Position numbers and translations under genes: made by a program | Shown here: positions 36,598-45,040 of the stretch, one piece after another | Numbering within the stretch: the first letter of the stretch is position 1 | Layout: each line of letters begins with the position of its first letter | The notes under the pieces: model-generated | Databases searched by the model: none | Seen by the model: only the letters and a program-made list of their open reading frames with translations | What the model was told of the DNA's origin: nothing | Assembly: GCF_004123845.1 (NCBI RefSeq) | Contig: NZ_NBDP01000007.1 | Coordinates: forward strand, 124,001-188,000 | Length of the DNA stretch: 64,000 nt | Direction of reading: 5' to 3' | From: Allobosea sp. Tri-44 | GTDB lineage: Bacteria; Pseudomonadota; Alphaproteobacteria; Rhizobiales; Beijerinckiaceae

Positions 36598-37527
36598 CTA
36601 AAGCTTCGCGCCCGCAGACAGCCGCGCACCGCGCAGGAACTCCTGGGCGCTCATCGGCCCCTTGCCGGCGCGCTGGACCTGGATCAGCTTCACCGCCCCG
36701 ACGGCGCAGGCGATCGTGCCCTCGTCGTCGAGCAGCGTGCCGGGCTCGGCCGCGCCGCCGGCGCGTGCGGTGCGCAGCAGCTTCAACCGCTCTGGCCCCT
36801 TGCCGAGATCGACCTCGACGAAGGCGCCCGGGAAGGGCGAGAGGCCGCGCACGACATCGTGGACCTGCTGGGCCGGTCGGTTCCAGCTCAGCTTGGCCTC
36901 GTCATTGCCGATCTTGCTGGCATAGGTGACGCCCTCTTCGGGCTGCGGCGTGAAGCGCAGGCCGCCACGACCGAGGGCCGGCAGCGCCCGGACCATCAGG
37001 TCTGCGCCGAGGCCGGCGAGACGGTCGTGCATGTCGCCAGCCGTGGCGTTGCCATCGATCGCCAGTGTCTCGACCATGGCGACAGGGCCGGTATCGAGCC
37101 CCTCCTCCATCTTCATCACGCAGACGCCGGTCTCGGCATCGCCGGCCATGATCGCGCGCTGGATCGGCGCGGCGCCGCGCCAGCGAGGCAGCAGCGAGGC
37201 GTGGAGATTGAGGCAGCCGAGCTCCGGTACCTCCAGGATCGCCTTGGGCAGGATCAGGCCGTAGGCGACGACGACAGCGACATCGGCCTGGTGCGAGGCC
37301 ATGATCTCGGCGGCCTCGGCGGTCTTCAGCGTCTTCGGCGAGAACACCGGAATGCCGAAGCGCTCGGCCGTGACCTGGACTGGCGAGGGCCGCAGCTCCA
37401 TGCCGCGCCCAGCCGGCGCCGGGGCGCGGGTGTAGACCGAGACGACCTCATGGCCCTGGCCGATGATCTCGGTCAGGGTGGGCACGGAGAAATCCGGCGT
37501 GCCCATGAAGATGACGCGCAAACTCAT
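36598..37527 (-). CDS. fmt: methionyl-tRNA formyltransferase
   Basis: Enzyme of 309 residues that formylates initiator Met-t[16 protein letters not shown] opens the Rossmann domain. The formyl-folate site [20 protein letters not shown] lies near residue 105. The C-terminal tRNA-binding domain starts near residue 205. It stands between def and truA in the same direction, so formylation, deformylation and tRNA maturation genes are together. Confidence 0.96.
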   Translation of the reverse strand: MSLRVIFMGTPDFSVPTLTEIIGQGHEVVSVYTRAPAPAGRGMELRPSPVQVTAERFGIPVFSPKTLKTAEAAEIMASHQADVAVVVAYGLILPKAILEVPELGCLNLHASLLPRWRGAAPIQRAIMAGDAETGVCVMKMEEGLDTGPVAMVETLAIDGNATAGDMHDRLAGLGADLMVRALPALGRGGLRFTPQPEEGVTYASKIGNDEAKLSWNRPAQQVHDVVRGLSPFPGAFVEVDLGKGPERLKLLRTARAGGAAEPGTLLDDEGTIACAVGAVKLIQVQRAGKGPMSAQEFLRGARLSAGAKL

Positions 37528-37553
37528 AGGCCAACTTTATCCCAAACCTGCCC

Positions 37554-37659
37554 GTCATTCCGGGCGTAGCGAAGCGAAGACCCGGAATCCATCGAAGGGC
37601 CCCGGCGTTCTACGATGGATTCCGGAGCGGCGCCGCTGACGCGGCTTGTCCGGAATGAC
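37554..37659. repeat. palindromic repeat, GTCATTCCGGGC type
   Basis: Outer arms GTCATTCCGG at 37554 and CCGGAATGAC ending 37659 enclose ATGGATTCCGG-type inner arms (GGAATCCATCG and CGATGGATTCC). It interrupts the def-fmt pair, which run in the same direction, so it may act as an attenuating hairpin. Confidence 0.8.
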
Positions 37660-37680
37660 GGCGTGTTTCGCCGGCCTATC

Positions 37681-38214
37681 CTAAGCCGCGCTGTCCCGTT
37701 TCGCCGCCTTGGCGAAGCGCTTGGTGACGCGCTCCCGCTTCAGCCGCGACAGATAATCGATGAAGAGCACGCCGTTGAGATGGTCGATCTCGTGCTGCAG
37801 GCAGGTGGCGAGCAGGCCGTCGGCCTCGATCTCCTGCGCCTTGCCGTCGAGATCGCGATAGCTGACCTTGACCCGCGCCGGCCGCTCGACCTCCTCGTAA
37901 TATTCGGGGATCGAGAGGCAGCCTTCTTCATAGGCGCTGAACTCGTCCGAGTTCCAGGTCACCTCCGGATTGACGAGGACCATCGGCTCGCGCTGCTGCT
38001 CCTCACCCTCCTCCGCCTTCTTCGAGACGTCGAGGGTGACGAGGCGGACCGGCTCGCCGATCTGGATCGCGGCGAGGCCAATGCCAGGCGCGTCGTACAT
38101 CGTCTCCAGCATGTCTTCCGCCAGCTTGCGGATCTCGGGCGTGATGTCGCCGATCGGCGCCGAGACCTTGCGCAGCATCGAATCGGGCAGAATGACGAGG
38201 GGGCGGATAGCCAT
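37681..38214 (-). CDS. def: peptide deformylase
   Basis: Iron enzyme of 177 residues that removes the formyl group from new proteins. The three motifs are present: [10 protein letters not shown] near residue 45, EGCLSIP near residue 95, and HEIDHLNG near residue 138. I chose the ATG at 38214 because [17 protein letters not shown] is the family N-terminus; the longer frame crosses the divergent rmuC gene. A repeat separates it from fmt downstream. Confidence 0.96.
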   Translation of the reverse strand: MAIRPLVILPDSMLRKVSAPIGDITPEIRKLAEDMLETMYDAPGIGLAAIQIGEPVRLVTLDVSKKAEEGEEQQREPMVLVNPEVTWNSDEFSAYEEGCLSIPEYYEEVERPARVKVSYRDLDGKAQEIEADGLLATCLQHEIDHLNGVLFIDYLSRLKRERVTKRFAKAAKRDSAA

Positions 38215-38329
38215 AGGGCGCTCTGGAACGATTGTCGGAAGTTGCGGCGACATAAGCTCTTGTGGGGAAGCGGTCAAACTGTTCCGCTTATGTTCTAGAA
38301 TTGCCAGACGAATCGTGTAGGCTTCAGGG

Positions 38330-39514
38330 ATGAACCAGATCGCCTTCGTCCTGCTCGAGCGCCCGGTGAGCTGGGCCGAGGCCGCCTTCGGCTTTGCCGG
38401 GCTGACCCTTGCCCTGCTCCTGCTGGCGCTGCTCTCGTCCTGGCGCGGCTCGCGCCGGCGCGAGATGGAAGCGGCGATGGCGGCCGAGCGCGCCCGCGAG
38501 ATGGACGACAAGGTCGCCGAGATGAACCGGCTGCAAGCCGAGCTCACCGGCCGCATGCAGACCATGGCCGAGATCCTCTCGACCCGGCAGGGCGACCTTG
38601 CCCGCGTCATGGCCGACCGGATGGACGGGTTGCGCCAGCAGGTCGGTGCCGGCCTTGAGCAAAATGTCCGCCAGACCAGCGAGAGCCTCGGCAAATTGCA
38701 GGAGCGGCTCGCCGTCATCGACAGCGCCCAGAAGAACCTGACCGAGCTCACCGGCGAGGTGGTGACGCTGAAGGACGTGCTTTCCAACAAGCAGGCGCGC
38801 GGCGCCTATGGCCAGGGCCGGATGGAGGCGATCATCCGCGACGGTCTCCCAGCGGCATTCTTCGCGTTCCAGCCGACGCTTTCGAGCGGCAAGCGGCCGG
38901 ACTGCCTCGTCACCCTGCCCGGCGACGGGCGCGGCCTCGTCATCGACGCCAAATTCCCGCTGGAGAGCTTCACCATGCTGCGCGAGGCGCGCGGCGACGA
39001 GGCGAAGAAGCAGGCCTCGGCGCGGGTGCGCGGCGATGTCGGCCAGCACGTCAAGGACATCGCCGAGCGCTATTTCCTGCCGGGCGAGACGCAGGACATG
39101 GCGCTGCTCTTCGTGCCCTCGGAATCGATCTATGCCGACCTGCACGAGTATTTCGACGACGTGATCCAGAAGGCGCACCGGGCGCGGGTGATGATCGTCT
39201 CACCCTCGCTGCTGGCGCTGGCGATCCAGCTGATGCAGTCGCTGGTGCGCGATGCGCGCATGCGCGAGGAGGCGCAGGTGATCCAGTCGGAGGTCGGCAA
39301 ATTGCTCGACGACGTCCGCCGGCTCGGCGACCGCGTCGACAAGCTCGACAACCATTTCCGCCAGGCGCAGGACGACGTCAGCCAGATCAAGACCTCGGCC
39401 GGCAAGGTCACCGGCCGGGCCGAAAGGATCGGCGCGCTCGAATTCGACGATGCTCGCCCCAACGAGCCGGCCCTGCCCTTCGCCAAAGAGGTGAAGCTGA
39501 AGGCGGCGGAATAG
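38330..39514 (+). CDS. rmuC: DNA recombination protein RmuC
   Basis: RmuC-family protein of 394 residues, thought to limit DNA inversions. An N-terminal membrane helix (about residues 17-38) is followed by a long coiled coil (about 40-130). The nuclease-like domain comes next, with [41 protein letters not shown] and the C-terminal [15 protein letters not shown]. Divergent from def. Confidence 0.92.
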   Translation: MNQIAFVLLERPVSWAEAAFGFAGLTLALLLLALLSSWRGSRRREMEAAMAAERAREMDDKVAEMNRLQAELTGRMQTMAEILSTRQGDLARVMADRMDGLRQQVGAGLEQNVRQTSESLGKLQERLAVIDSAQKNLTELTGEVVTLKDVLSNKQARGAYGQGRMEAIIRDGLPAAFFAFQPTLSSGKRPDCLVTLPGDGRGLVIDAKFPLESFTMLREARGDEAKKQASARVRGDVGQHVKDIAERYFLPGETQDMALLFVPSESIYADLHEYFDDVIQKAHRARVMIVSPSLLALAIQLMQSLVRDARMREEAQVIQSEVGKLLDDVRRLGDRVDKLDNHFRQAQDDVSQIKTSAGKVTGRAERIGALEFDDARPNEPALPFAKEVKLKAAE

Positions 39515-39542
39515 GCGAAAGGCGGCGGAACCGCGACGCAAA

Positions 39543-39682
39543 CCCTCTCCTGGAAGGAGAGGGCAGGGTGAGGTGTAGGCCGTTGGACCAGTGACGCGAG
39601 CGCTGACCGCGCGGTTGGGTTGAGGCTCACGATTTCTCTCCCGAACACCTCACCCCTGCCCCTCTCCTTCCAGGAGAGGGGT
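39543..39682. repeat. inverted repeat with CCTCTCCTGGAAGGAGAGG arms
   Basis: Arm one (39543-39575) contains CCTCTCCTGGAAGGAGAGGG and CAGGGTGAGGTGT. Arm two (39645-39682) contains its inverse, ACACCTCACCCCTGCCCC and CTCTCCTTCCAGGAGAGG. About 70 bases separate them. Each arm also has an internal hairpin. It follows the rmuC stop directly and could terminate its transcript. Confidence 0.85.
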
Positions 39683-39747
39683 TCCCCGCACTTCCCACGC
39701 CCAAGCGTCGTCCCCGCCCGCAGGCTCATCCCGCGGGCGTTGTGCAT

Positions 39748-40119
39748 ATGAGGGGCAGCGGAGCGCCGCGAGGCGCGATTTGGTATCCGCTTCCGTTGAG
39801 CCAGGAAGCGGCGCGGATGGATTGAGCCACCACCCGCACGCCCCGTGGCGCTCCGCCTTCGGCGATTTTAAAGCCCCGGGCCGCGCTTCTGTCGCGCCGG
39901 TGTGAACCGGCGCGGTCTAGCGAGCTCCTCGCGCAGGGGCCGTAGTACCCCCAGGTCGGTTCCCGAAGCCTCCCGGGAGCGAGGCGCAACCCTCGCCCGC
40001 AGGCGCCGCACCCACCCCGCCAAACGACATGCCTCCGGTCGGCCGCCCCTCGGGGATGGGATGTGGCGGATTATATGGAAGGTCGAGAGGGCGGGGATAA
40101 AGTCGCGACTGATCCCCGC
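39748..40119 (-). other. GC-rich non-coding stretch with many hairpins, possible structured RNA
   Basis: No convincing gene in about 370 bases. Visible hairpins are CCGCTTCC-N9-GGAAGCGG at 39787-39811, CGCGCCGG-N6-CCGGCGCG at 39893-39914, and GCGGGGAT...ATCCCCGC at 40091-40119 with an inner AGTCGCGACT palindrome. On the minus strand a perfect TATAAT stands at 40070-40075, without a good -35. I compared it with tmRNA, RNase P RNA, SRP RNA and tRNA motifs and found none. Short frames exist on both strands but have unusual composition and no ribosome site. Confidence 0.35.
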
Positions 40120-40205
40120 GCGTCTGTTGAGTGGCCGATTCCGACCATTGCGGACTCGATAGAGGCCGCCTACCGTGAGTAGTATTATCTTTAGGAGACA
40201 TACCG

Positions 40206-40667
40206 GTGCGCTCGATCAGGTTCGCTGCTGCACTGGCTTTGAGTTTGCTCCCTAATCATCTAGCGGCTTGCGAAATTGCAATCAGAGATGCCAAGGCCGC
40301 GATTTCAGCGATCGGCTTAGTATTCGAACCTTACAAGGAGAGGTGCCTCTACGAAAACGAAGGCCTCCAATGCCTCGTCAAAGAGCGGTCTCTGGCAACC
40401 CATTCGTTTGCGATGCCCGGATATGTGCCTGGATATTTGGCCGTGCTCAGCGCGTCTGCCAGCGAAAAAACAGACAAGGACGTTCTTGCCGGGATTTTCA
40501 TCAGCCATCTGGTCGATCGTTCCCCGAACAAGGACATCAGGCCGCGCTTGGTTCGGGCATTCGAATTAGGGGAGGAGATTAAAATTTCAGGCGGAGACTG
40601 CTCACTTCAGGCCCGCACAAAAGACGGCATGGTGGAAGTTTTCATGGCGGGACCGATGGTCCGCTAG
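40206..40667 (+). CDS. secreted protein of unknown function, AT-richer than neighbours
   Basis: Protein of 153 residues starting at GTG with TAGGAGACA just upstream. A signal peptide is likely (SIRFAAALALSLLPNHLAACE). Four cysteines in the mature part (ACEIA, RCLYE, QCLVK, DCSLQ) could form disulfides. Base composition is visibly lower in GC than flanking genes and codon use is less biased, which suggests acquisition from elsewhere. No family recognised. Confidence 0.6.
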   Translation: MRSIRFAAALALSLLPNHLAACEIAIRDAKAAISAIGLVFEPYKERCLYENEGLQCLVKERSLATHSFAMPGYVPGYLAVLSASASEKTDKDVLAGIFISHLVDRSPNKDIRPRLVRAFELGEEIKISGGDCSLQARTKDGMVEVFMAGPMVR

Positions 40668-40708
40668 CCACCGATCCCCGATAGTTTCCGACTGGCCACC
40701 CGCGGCGC

Positions 40709-41218
40709 TTAAACGCTGGTCAGCGCCGCCGACAACTCCGGCTTCACGTTGAGCGTCTGGAAGACGACGCAATAGCGCTCGGTCAGCTTGAGCAGCGTGT
40801 CGAGCTTCTCCTGCGGCGCATCGGTCTCGACGTCGAAGGAGAGGCGGATCGCCTTGAAGCCGACGGCGGCATCCTTGGCGACGCCGAGCGTGCCGCGGAA
40901 ATCGAGATCGCCCTCGGCACGGACGGTGCCCTTCTTCAGCTCGATCTCGAGCGCGGTCGCGACGGCCTTCAAGGTGACGCCGGCGCAGGCGACGAGGGCT
41001 TCCAGCAGCATGTCGCCGGAGCAGAGCTCGGCGCCGGAGCCTCCCGTCGCCGGGTGCAGGCCGGCGAGCGCGATCGCCCGGCCGGCCTCGACCTTGCAGG
41101 CGATGTGCTGGTCGTCGAGCTCGCCCCTGGCCTTCAGCGTGATCACCGCCGCATCGGGCGCCTCGCGGTACTTGTCCTTGAGCGGAGCCTGCAAAGCGCG
41201 CAGCGCGGTGACGTCCAT
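40709..41218 (-). CDS. OsmC/Ohr family protein
   Basis: Protein of 169 residues with the OsmC fold, usually thiol peroxidases acting on organic hydroperoxides. The two conserved cysteines are in LVACAGVTLKAVA near residue 78 and ERYCVVFQTL near residue 148. The N-terminal strand AVITLKARGELDDQHIACKVEAGR also fits. It ends about 50 bases from the orphan gene and begins 50 bases from the degenerate ATPase stop, running in the same direction as the ABC locus. Confidence 0.85.
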   Translation of the reverse strand: MDVTALRALQAPLKDKYREAPDAAVITLKARGELDDQHIACKVEAGRAIALAGLHPATGGSGAELCSGDMLLEALVACAGVTLKAVATALEIELKKGTVRAEGDLDFRGTLGVAKDAAVGFKAIRLSFDVETDAPQEKLDTLLKLTERYCVVFQTLNVKPELSAALTSV

Positions 41219-41269
41219 GATCGTGATCCTCGGGTAGAAGAGAAGCTGGTGGCGGCCTGTCTAGCCGCT

Positions 41270-41981
41270 TCAGGCCGCAGCCTCTACATCCGGCACGACA
41301 TGCCGGCTTTCCTTTTCGAGCGCCCGGCGCAACTCGCGGCGCAAAGCGACGAAGCCGACGGAGCGCTCATCGCGCGGGCGGCTCAGCAGATTATCGAGAC
41401 TGAAGGCTATCGGCCCGGCCTCGTGCGGCAGGACGAGGATGCGGTCGGCCAGCCGCACGGCCTCCTCGACGGAGCCGGCCGCTATGACGACAGCGGGGCG
41501 CCCCTGCGTACAGAGCTCCGGCAGGAAGGCCGCCAGCCGCTCGCGCGCCTCGGCGTCGAGTGCCGCGAAGGGCTCGTCGATTAGCAGCAGCCGCGGCCTG
41601 ACCAGCAGGAGGCGGGCGATCGCAAGCCGCAGCAGTTCCTCGGGCGAGAGCACTCCTGGCCGCTGCGCCGCCTGCACGGCGAGGCCGACGCGGACCAGCA
41701 CATTGGCGATCAGGCCCTCGCGCTCGAACGGCGTCGCCTTCGGCAAAGCGAAGGCGAGGTTCTCTGTGAGGTTTAGCCAGGGGAAGAAGCGCGGCTTGGC
41801 GCAAAGCAGGCCGATCTCGGCCGTCGGAACCGACCCATCATCGGATACCAGATCTGCAAACCCACGCAGCGCCGCCGAGCGAACCTCGGCGGAGGCGCCG
41901 AGCAACGCGACAACCTCGCCAGCTGCCGGGCGGCAGAACGTTGTCGGGAGAACGGGAGAGGCTGTGAAGAGCGGCCGACAT
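41270..41981 (-). pseudogene. degenerate ABC ATPase, frameshifted near the start
   Basis: Homologue of the intact ATPase at 42139-42921. A good start (ATG at 41981, with GGAAGGAGC upstream) opens a frame reading SRSPDNVLPPGS. One extra base near 41921 then shifts it; dropping that base joins it to GEVVALLGAS and an open frame to 41270. Independently, catalytic motifs are lost: Walker A is GASAEVRS, the Q-loop glutamine is absent (CAKPRFFPW), the signature is LSPEE and the H-loop is AAGS. Walker B LLLIDEPFAALD remains. The rest of the protein is collinear with the paralogue, so the frame has been kept. If the frameshift is real this is a pseudogene; if it is an error, it is an inactive paralogue. 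A TTG at 41905 could start a shorter product. Confidence 0.75.
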
Positions 41982-42042
41982 CAATAGCTCCTTCCAAAAC
42001 AAGGCGGAGGGAGCGCCGACGGCATCAGGCCGTCCCGTCGTC

Positions 42043-42100
42043 CCGCGCTTTAGCTGCATTTGTTTCGCGCCCGCAAGCTGAGGCTCAAATCGGCGCGTGT
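42043..42100 (-). promoter_or_regulatory. SAM-II riboswitch before the degenerate ATPase
   Basis: On the minus strand, CGCGCC-GATTTGAGCC-N-GCTTGCGGGCGCG-AAACAAATGCAGCTAAAGC follows the SAM-II pattern: P1 (CGCGCC with GGCGCG), the GATTTGA loop, TTGC, then A-rich spacer and AGCTAAA forming the pseudoknot. It is nearly identical to the copy at 44812-44873. Predicted transcription begins at its first base. Confidence 0.88.
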
Positions 42101-42104
42101 CCTC

Positions 42105-42133
42105 TCATACGGTCCAGACGTCCGTTTTGTCAA
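42105..42133 (-). promoter_or_regulatory. promoter of the second SAM-II unit
   Basis: TTGACA (42128-42133) and GTATGA (42105-42110) are 17 bases apart, placing transcription start near 42098, at the first P1 base of the SAM-II aptamer. The -35 lies just after the stop of the intact ATPase, so the degenerate gene has its own promoter. Confidence 0.7.
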
Positions 42134-42138
42134 ACGGC

Positions 42139-42921
42139 CTACCACCACATCCCGGCGCTCTCGGCCGTCTTGTGCTGACGCGGCTCGCTGTCGGTGAGCG
42201 AGCGGTCGAGCGTGCGCAATGCCTCGCGCTTGATCGCCTCGAAGGCCGGCGAGAGCCGGTCGCGCGGGCGCGTCAGCGGATTGTCGAGTTCGTCGAAGAT
42301 GCGGCCGGGCCGCGGCTGCATCACCACGATACGGTCGGCCAGCGTCACCGCCTCCTCGACATCATGGGTGACCATCACCACGGTCGGCCGGCTCTCCTCC
42401 CAGAGCGCGAGGAGATGGCCGTGCAGGCTTGCCCGCGTCGTCGCGTCGAGCGCCGAGAAGGGCTCGTCCATCAGCAGCAGCTTCGGCCGGGTGACCAAAG
42501 CGCGGGCGATGGCGACGCGCTGCTGCTGGCCGCCGGAGAGCTCGCGCGGCCAGCGCGCCTCATAGCCGGCGAGGCCGACGCGGGCGAGCGCACCGGTGAC
42601 GAGGCGAGAACGCTCCGCCGCAGGCAGAAAGCTGAGGCCGAAGCCGGCGTTGTCGGCGACCGAGAGCCAGGGCAGCAGGCGCGGCTCCTGGAAGATGACG
42701 CCGACATCGGCGCGCGGCTCGGTGATGGCGGCGCCGCCCAGCAGGATGGCCCCCTCGCTCGGCCGGTCGAGCCCGGCGACGAGGCGCAAGAGCGTGGTCT
42801 TGCCACAGCCGGAACCGCCCACCAGCGCCAGGATCTCGCCGCCGGCAACGGAGATGTCGATGCCGGCGAGCGCGCGGGTGCCGTCGGCATAGGTCTTGGA
42901 AAGGTGGTCGAAGATGAGCAT
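42139..42921 (-). CDS. ABC importer ATPase (SsuB/TauB-like)
   Basis: ATPase of 260 residues for a sulfonate/nitrate/taurine-type importer. All motifs are intact: Walker A GGSGCGKTT near residue 40, Q-loop FQEPRLLPW, signature LSGGQQQR, Walker B LLLMDEPFSALD and H-loop VTHDVEEA. It is the third gene after the binding protein and permease, starting seven bases after the permease stop. I chose the ATG at 42921 from the LIFDHLSKTYADG start. Confidence 0.92.
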   Translation of the reverse strand: MLIFDHLSKTYADGTRALAGIDISVAGGEILALVGGSGCGKTTLLRLVAGLDRPSEGAILLGGAAITEPRADVGVIFQEPRLLPWLSVADNAGFGLSFLPAAERSRLVTGALARVGLAGYEARWPRELSGGQQQRVAIARALVTRPKLLLMDEPFSALDATTRASLHGHLLALWEESRPTVVMVTHDVEEAVTLADRIVVMQPRPGRIFDELDNPLTRPRDRLSPAFEAIKREALRTLDRSLTDSEPRQHKTAESAGMWW

Positions 42922-42928
42922 GACGCCC

Positions 42929-43762
42929 TCAGAGCCTGTCCCTGGCGGTGTCCTGCCAGGCAAGGAAGGGACGGGTGATGGCGAGCAGCAATCCGTCAGC
43001 GAGCTTGCCGAGCACGGCGAAGGCGATGATCGCGGCGATGATGGTGTCGGGCCGGCCGAGCTGCTGGCCGTCGACCAGGAGATAGCCGAGCCCCTCGCTG
43101 GCGCCCATGATCTCGGCGGCGACGACGAACATGAAGCCGAGCCCGAGCCCGCCGCGCAGCGCTGTGAACCAGTCGGGCAGGATCGCCGGCAGCAGGACGC
43201 GCCGGACCATGGCGAGGCGGCCCAGGCGAAAGACCCGGCCGACCTCGACGATCTTGCGATCGATCGAGAGGATCGCGGCGGCGACGCCGAGATAGACAGG
43301 GAAGAAGACGCCGACCGCGATCAGCGCCACCTTCGAGGCCTCGAAGATGCCGAACCAGAGGATGAAGAGCGGCACCCAGGCGATCGAGGGGATGGCGCGC
43401 AGGGCCTGCAAGGTCGGGTCGAGCAGGCCGCGCGCCAGCGGCAGCGCGCCGGTCAGGGCGCCGAGCGCGGTGCCGACGGCGGCGCCGATGCCGAAGCCAG
43501 CGGCGACGCGCCAGAGCGTCGCCAGTGCATGAGTCCAGAGCTCGCCGCTGACGGCGAGCTGCCAGAGCGTTTTGCCGACCACGCTGGGCGGCGGCATCAG
43601 CCGGCCATTGGCGAGGCCGGCCCGGACGAGGATTTCCCAGATGATCGCGAGAACGACCGGCAGCAGGAAGCCGGCGAGCCGCAAGCCGATGCGGGAAGCC
43701 GGCCGCGTAGGCGGCACGGCCGGCTTCCCGTCGATGGCGTCTGCGATCTCGATCGAACTCAT
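42929..43762 (-). CDS. ABC importer permease (SsuC-like)
   Basis: Membrane subunit of 277 residues with about six helices. The cytoplasmic coupling motif region lies around VGRVFRLGRLAMVRRVLLPAILPDWFTALRGG. The N-terminal leader IDGKPAVPPTRPASRIGLRLAG precedes the first helix. The fold matches BPD_transp_1 proteins of the SsuC/TauC group. Middle gene of the binding protein-permease-ATPase operon. Confidence 0.92.
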   Translation of the reverse strand: MSSIEIADAIDGKPAVPPTRPASRIGLRLAGFLLPVVLAIIWEILVRAGLANGRLMPPPSVVGKTLWQLAVSGELWTHALATLWRVAAGFGIGAAVGTALGALTGALPLARGLLDPTLQALRAIPSIAWVPLFILWFGIFEASKVALIAVGVFFPVYLGVAAAILSIDRKIVEVGRVFRLGRLAMVRRVLLPAILPDWFTALRGGLGLGFMFVVAAEIMGASEGLGYLLVDGQQLGRPDTIIAAIIAFAVLGKLADGLLLAITRPFLAWQDTARDRL

Positions 43763-43782
43763 CGCGACGGGATCATGCCCGC

Positions 43783-44757
43783 TCAGTTGGTCGCGGCAAA
43801 GCGCTTGTCGATCAGCGCGTCGACCGTCGCCTTGACGTCGGCGTTTGCCGGCAGGACGCCAGCCTGCTGCAAGGCCAGGCCTGCGGCGAGGATCGTCCGC
43901 GCCTGATCCGGACCGATCGTGCTGTGGGTCAGCTCGGTCCGGGTCAGCTGGCGCTCGATCACCGCGTCGGAGAGCTTGGTCGCCTCGACCAGCGCCTTCC
44001 TGACCTCGGCCGGATTGGCGAGCGCGATGGCGCGCGCCTCCTCATAGGCTTTCAGCACCTTGCGGACGAGGTCCGGGTTCTTCTCGGCAAACTCCTCGCG
44101 GACATTGAGGACGCCCCAGGTGTTGTCGGCGGCCTTGCGGTGGAAGAGCTTGGCACCGGCCTCGACCTCGGCGGCGGCCATCATCGGGTCGAGCCCGGCC
44201 CAGGCCTCGACATCGCCGCGCTCGAGCGCGAGCCGGCCGTCGGCGTGCTGCAGCAGCACGAGCTTGACGTCCTTCTCGGTCAGGCCGGCCTCGGCCAGCG
44301 AGCGGACCAGGAAGATGTGCGGATCGGTGCCGCGGGTGACGGCGACGCGCTTGCCCTTGAGATCGGCAACCTTGGTGATCTCGGTCTTGGCACCGGTGAC
44401 CAATGCGGTCCACTCGGGCCTGGAATAGACATAGATCGACTTGATCGGGTTGCCGTTGATCCTGGCGATCAGCGCGGCGGCGCCGGCGGTCGAGCCGAAA
44501 TCGAGCGAGCCGGCATTGAGGAATTCGAGCGCCTTGTTCGAACCTGCGGAGAGCACCCAGCGCACCTTGATGCCATCGGCCTCGAGCGCCTTTTCGAGGA
44601 TACCGCGGTCCTTCAGCACCAGGCTGACGGGATTGTAGGTCGCGTAATCGACGCGGATTTCCTTGGGCGCCTGCGCCATGGCGCTGCCGAAAGCGAGCGA
44701 GGCTGCGGCGAGACCGGCGAGCACGGCGCGGCGGGTCGAAGACGAGATGATCGGCAT
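43783..44757 (-). CDS. ABC substrate-binding protein (SsuA/aliphatic sulfonate-like)
   Basis: Periplasmic binding protein of 324 residues with a signal peptide that has SSTRRAVLAGLAAASLAFGSAMAQA, a twin-arginine-like start. The mature part has EIRVDYATYNPVSLVLKDRGILEKAL and SAGSNKALEFLNAGSLDFGSTAGAAALIARINGNPIK, typical of SsuA/NMT1-like receptors. The SAM-II riboswitch in the leader links it to sulfur supply, so an organosulfur or methionine-related ligand is likely but not proven. I chose the ATG at 44757 at the signal peptide start. Confidence 0.92.
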   Translation of the reverse strand: MPIISSSTRRAVLAGLAAASLAFGSAMAQAPKEIRVDYATYNPVSLVLKDRGILEKALEADGIKVRWVLSAGSNKALEFLNAGSLDFGSTAGAAALIARINGNPIKSIYVYSRPEWTALVTGAKTEITKVADLKGKRVAVTRGTDPHIFLVRSLAEAGLTEKDVKLVLLQHADGRLALERGDVEAWAGLDPMMAAAEVEAGAKLFHRKAADNTWGVLNVREEFAEKNPDLVRKVLKAYEEARAIALANPAEVRKALVEATKLSDAVIERQLTRTELTHSTIGPDQARTILAAGLALQQAGVLPANADVKATVDALIDKRFAATN

Positions 44758-44811
44758 GGCGTTCCCTTCGAAGACTTCACGCGAAGGGATTCGAAGGCAA
44801 CCAGCCCCCAG

Positions 44812-44873
44812 CGCCCCCGCTTTAGCTGCACTTGTTTCGCGCCCGCAAGCTGCTGGCTCAAATCGGCGCGTGT
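44812..44873 (-). promoter_or_regulatory. SAM-II riboswitch before the ABC importer
   Basis: On the minus strand, CGCGCC-GATTTGAGCC-N-GCTTGCGGGCGCG-AAACAAGTGCAGCTAAAGC shows the P1 helix, GATTTGA loop, TTGC and AGCTAAA of the SAM-II motif. The family represses sulfur and methionine genes when SAM is high. A hairpin covering the ribosome site follows (44763-44789), consistent with control at translation. Confidence 0.9.
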
Positions 44874-44877
44874 CCGA

Positions 44878-44906
44878 TTGATAGGTTCGATCGTTCTCTT
44901 TGTCAA
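44878..44906 (-). promoter_or_regulatory. promoter of the SAM-II-controlled importer operon
   Basis: TTGACA (44901-44906) and TATCAA (44878-44883) are 17 bases apart, with transcription start predicted near 44871 at the first aptamer base. The arrangement matches the second unit at 42105-42133. Confidence 0.75.
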
Positions 44907-45040
44907 ACAAAACGCCAGCCAATGTGAGATCGGTATTTTCACATCCATACCATGTTGAATTAGCGCTCCGCGCCTCGCCGCAATCGTGCTAGGAGTCGCT
45001 GGCCGCCGCTTCCGCCGAAAGCCCCGAAGAGCCTCGTTCA

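Noticed and set aside
39748..40119. tmRNA, RNase P RNA, SRP RNA or tRNA in the GC-rich gap
   Set aside because: The tag reading pattern, conserved RNase P block GAGGAAAGTCCGG, SRP loop and T-loop motifs were not found. A tRNA-like hairpin near 39893-39914 has no proper anticodon or T loop.
44922..44944. CRP-like site ATGTGA...TCACAT near glnD
   Set aside because: The half sites TGTGA and TCACA are 11 bases apart instead of 6, so it does not fit CRP or FNR and has no clear target.
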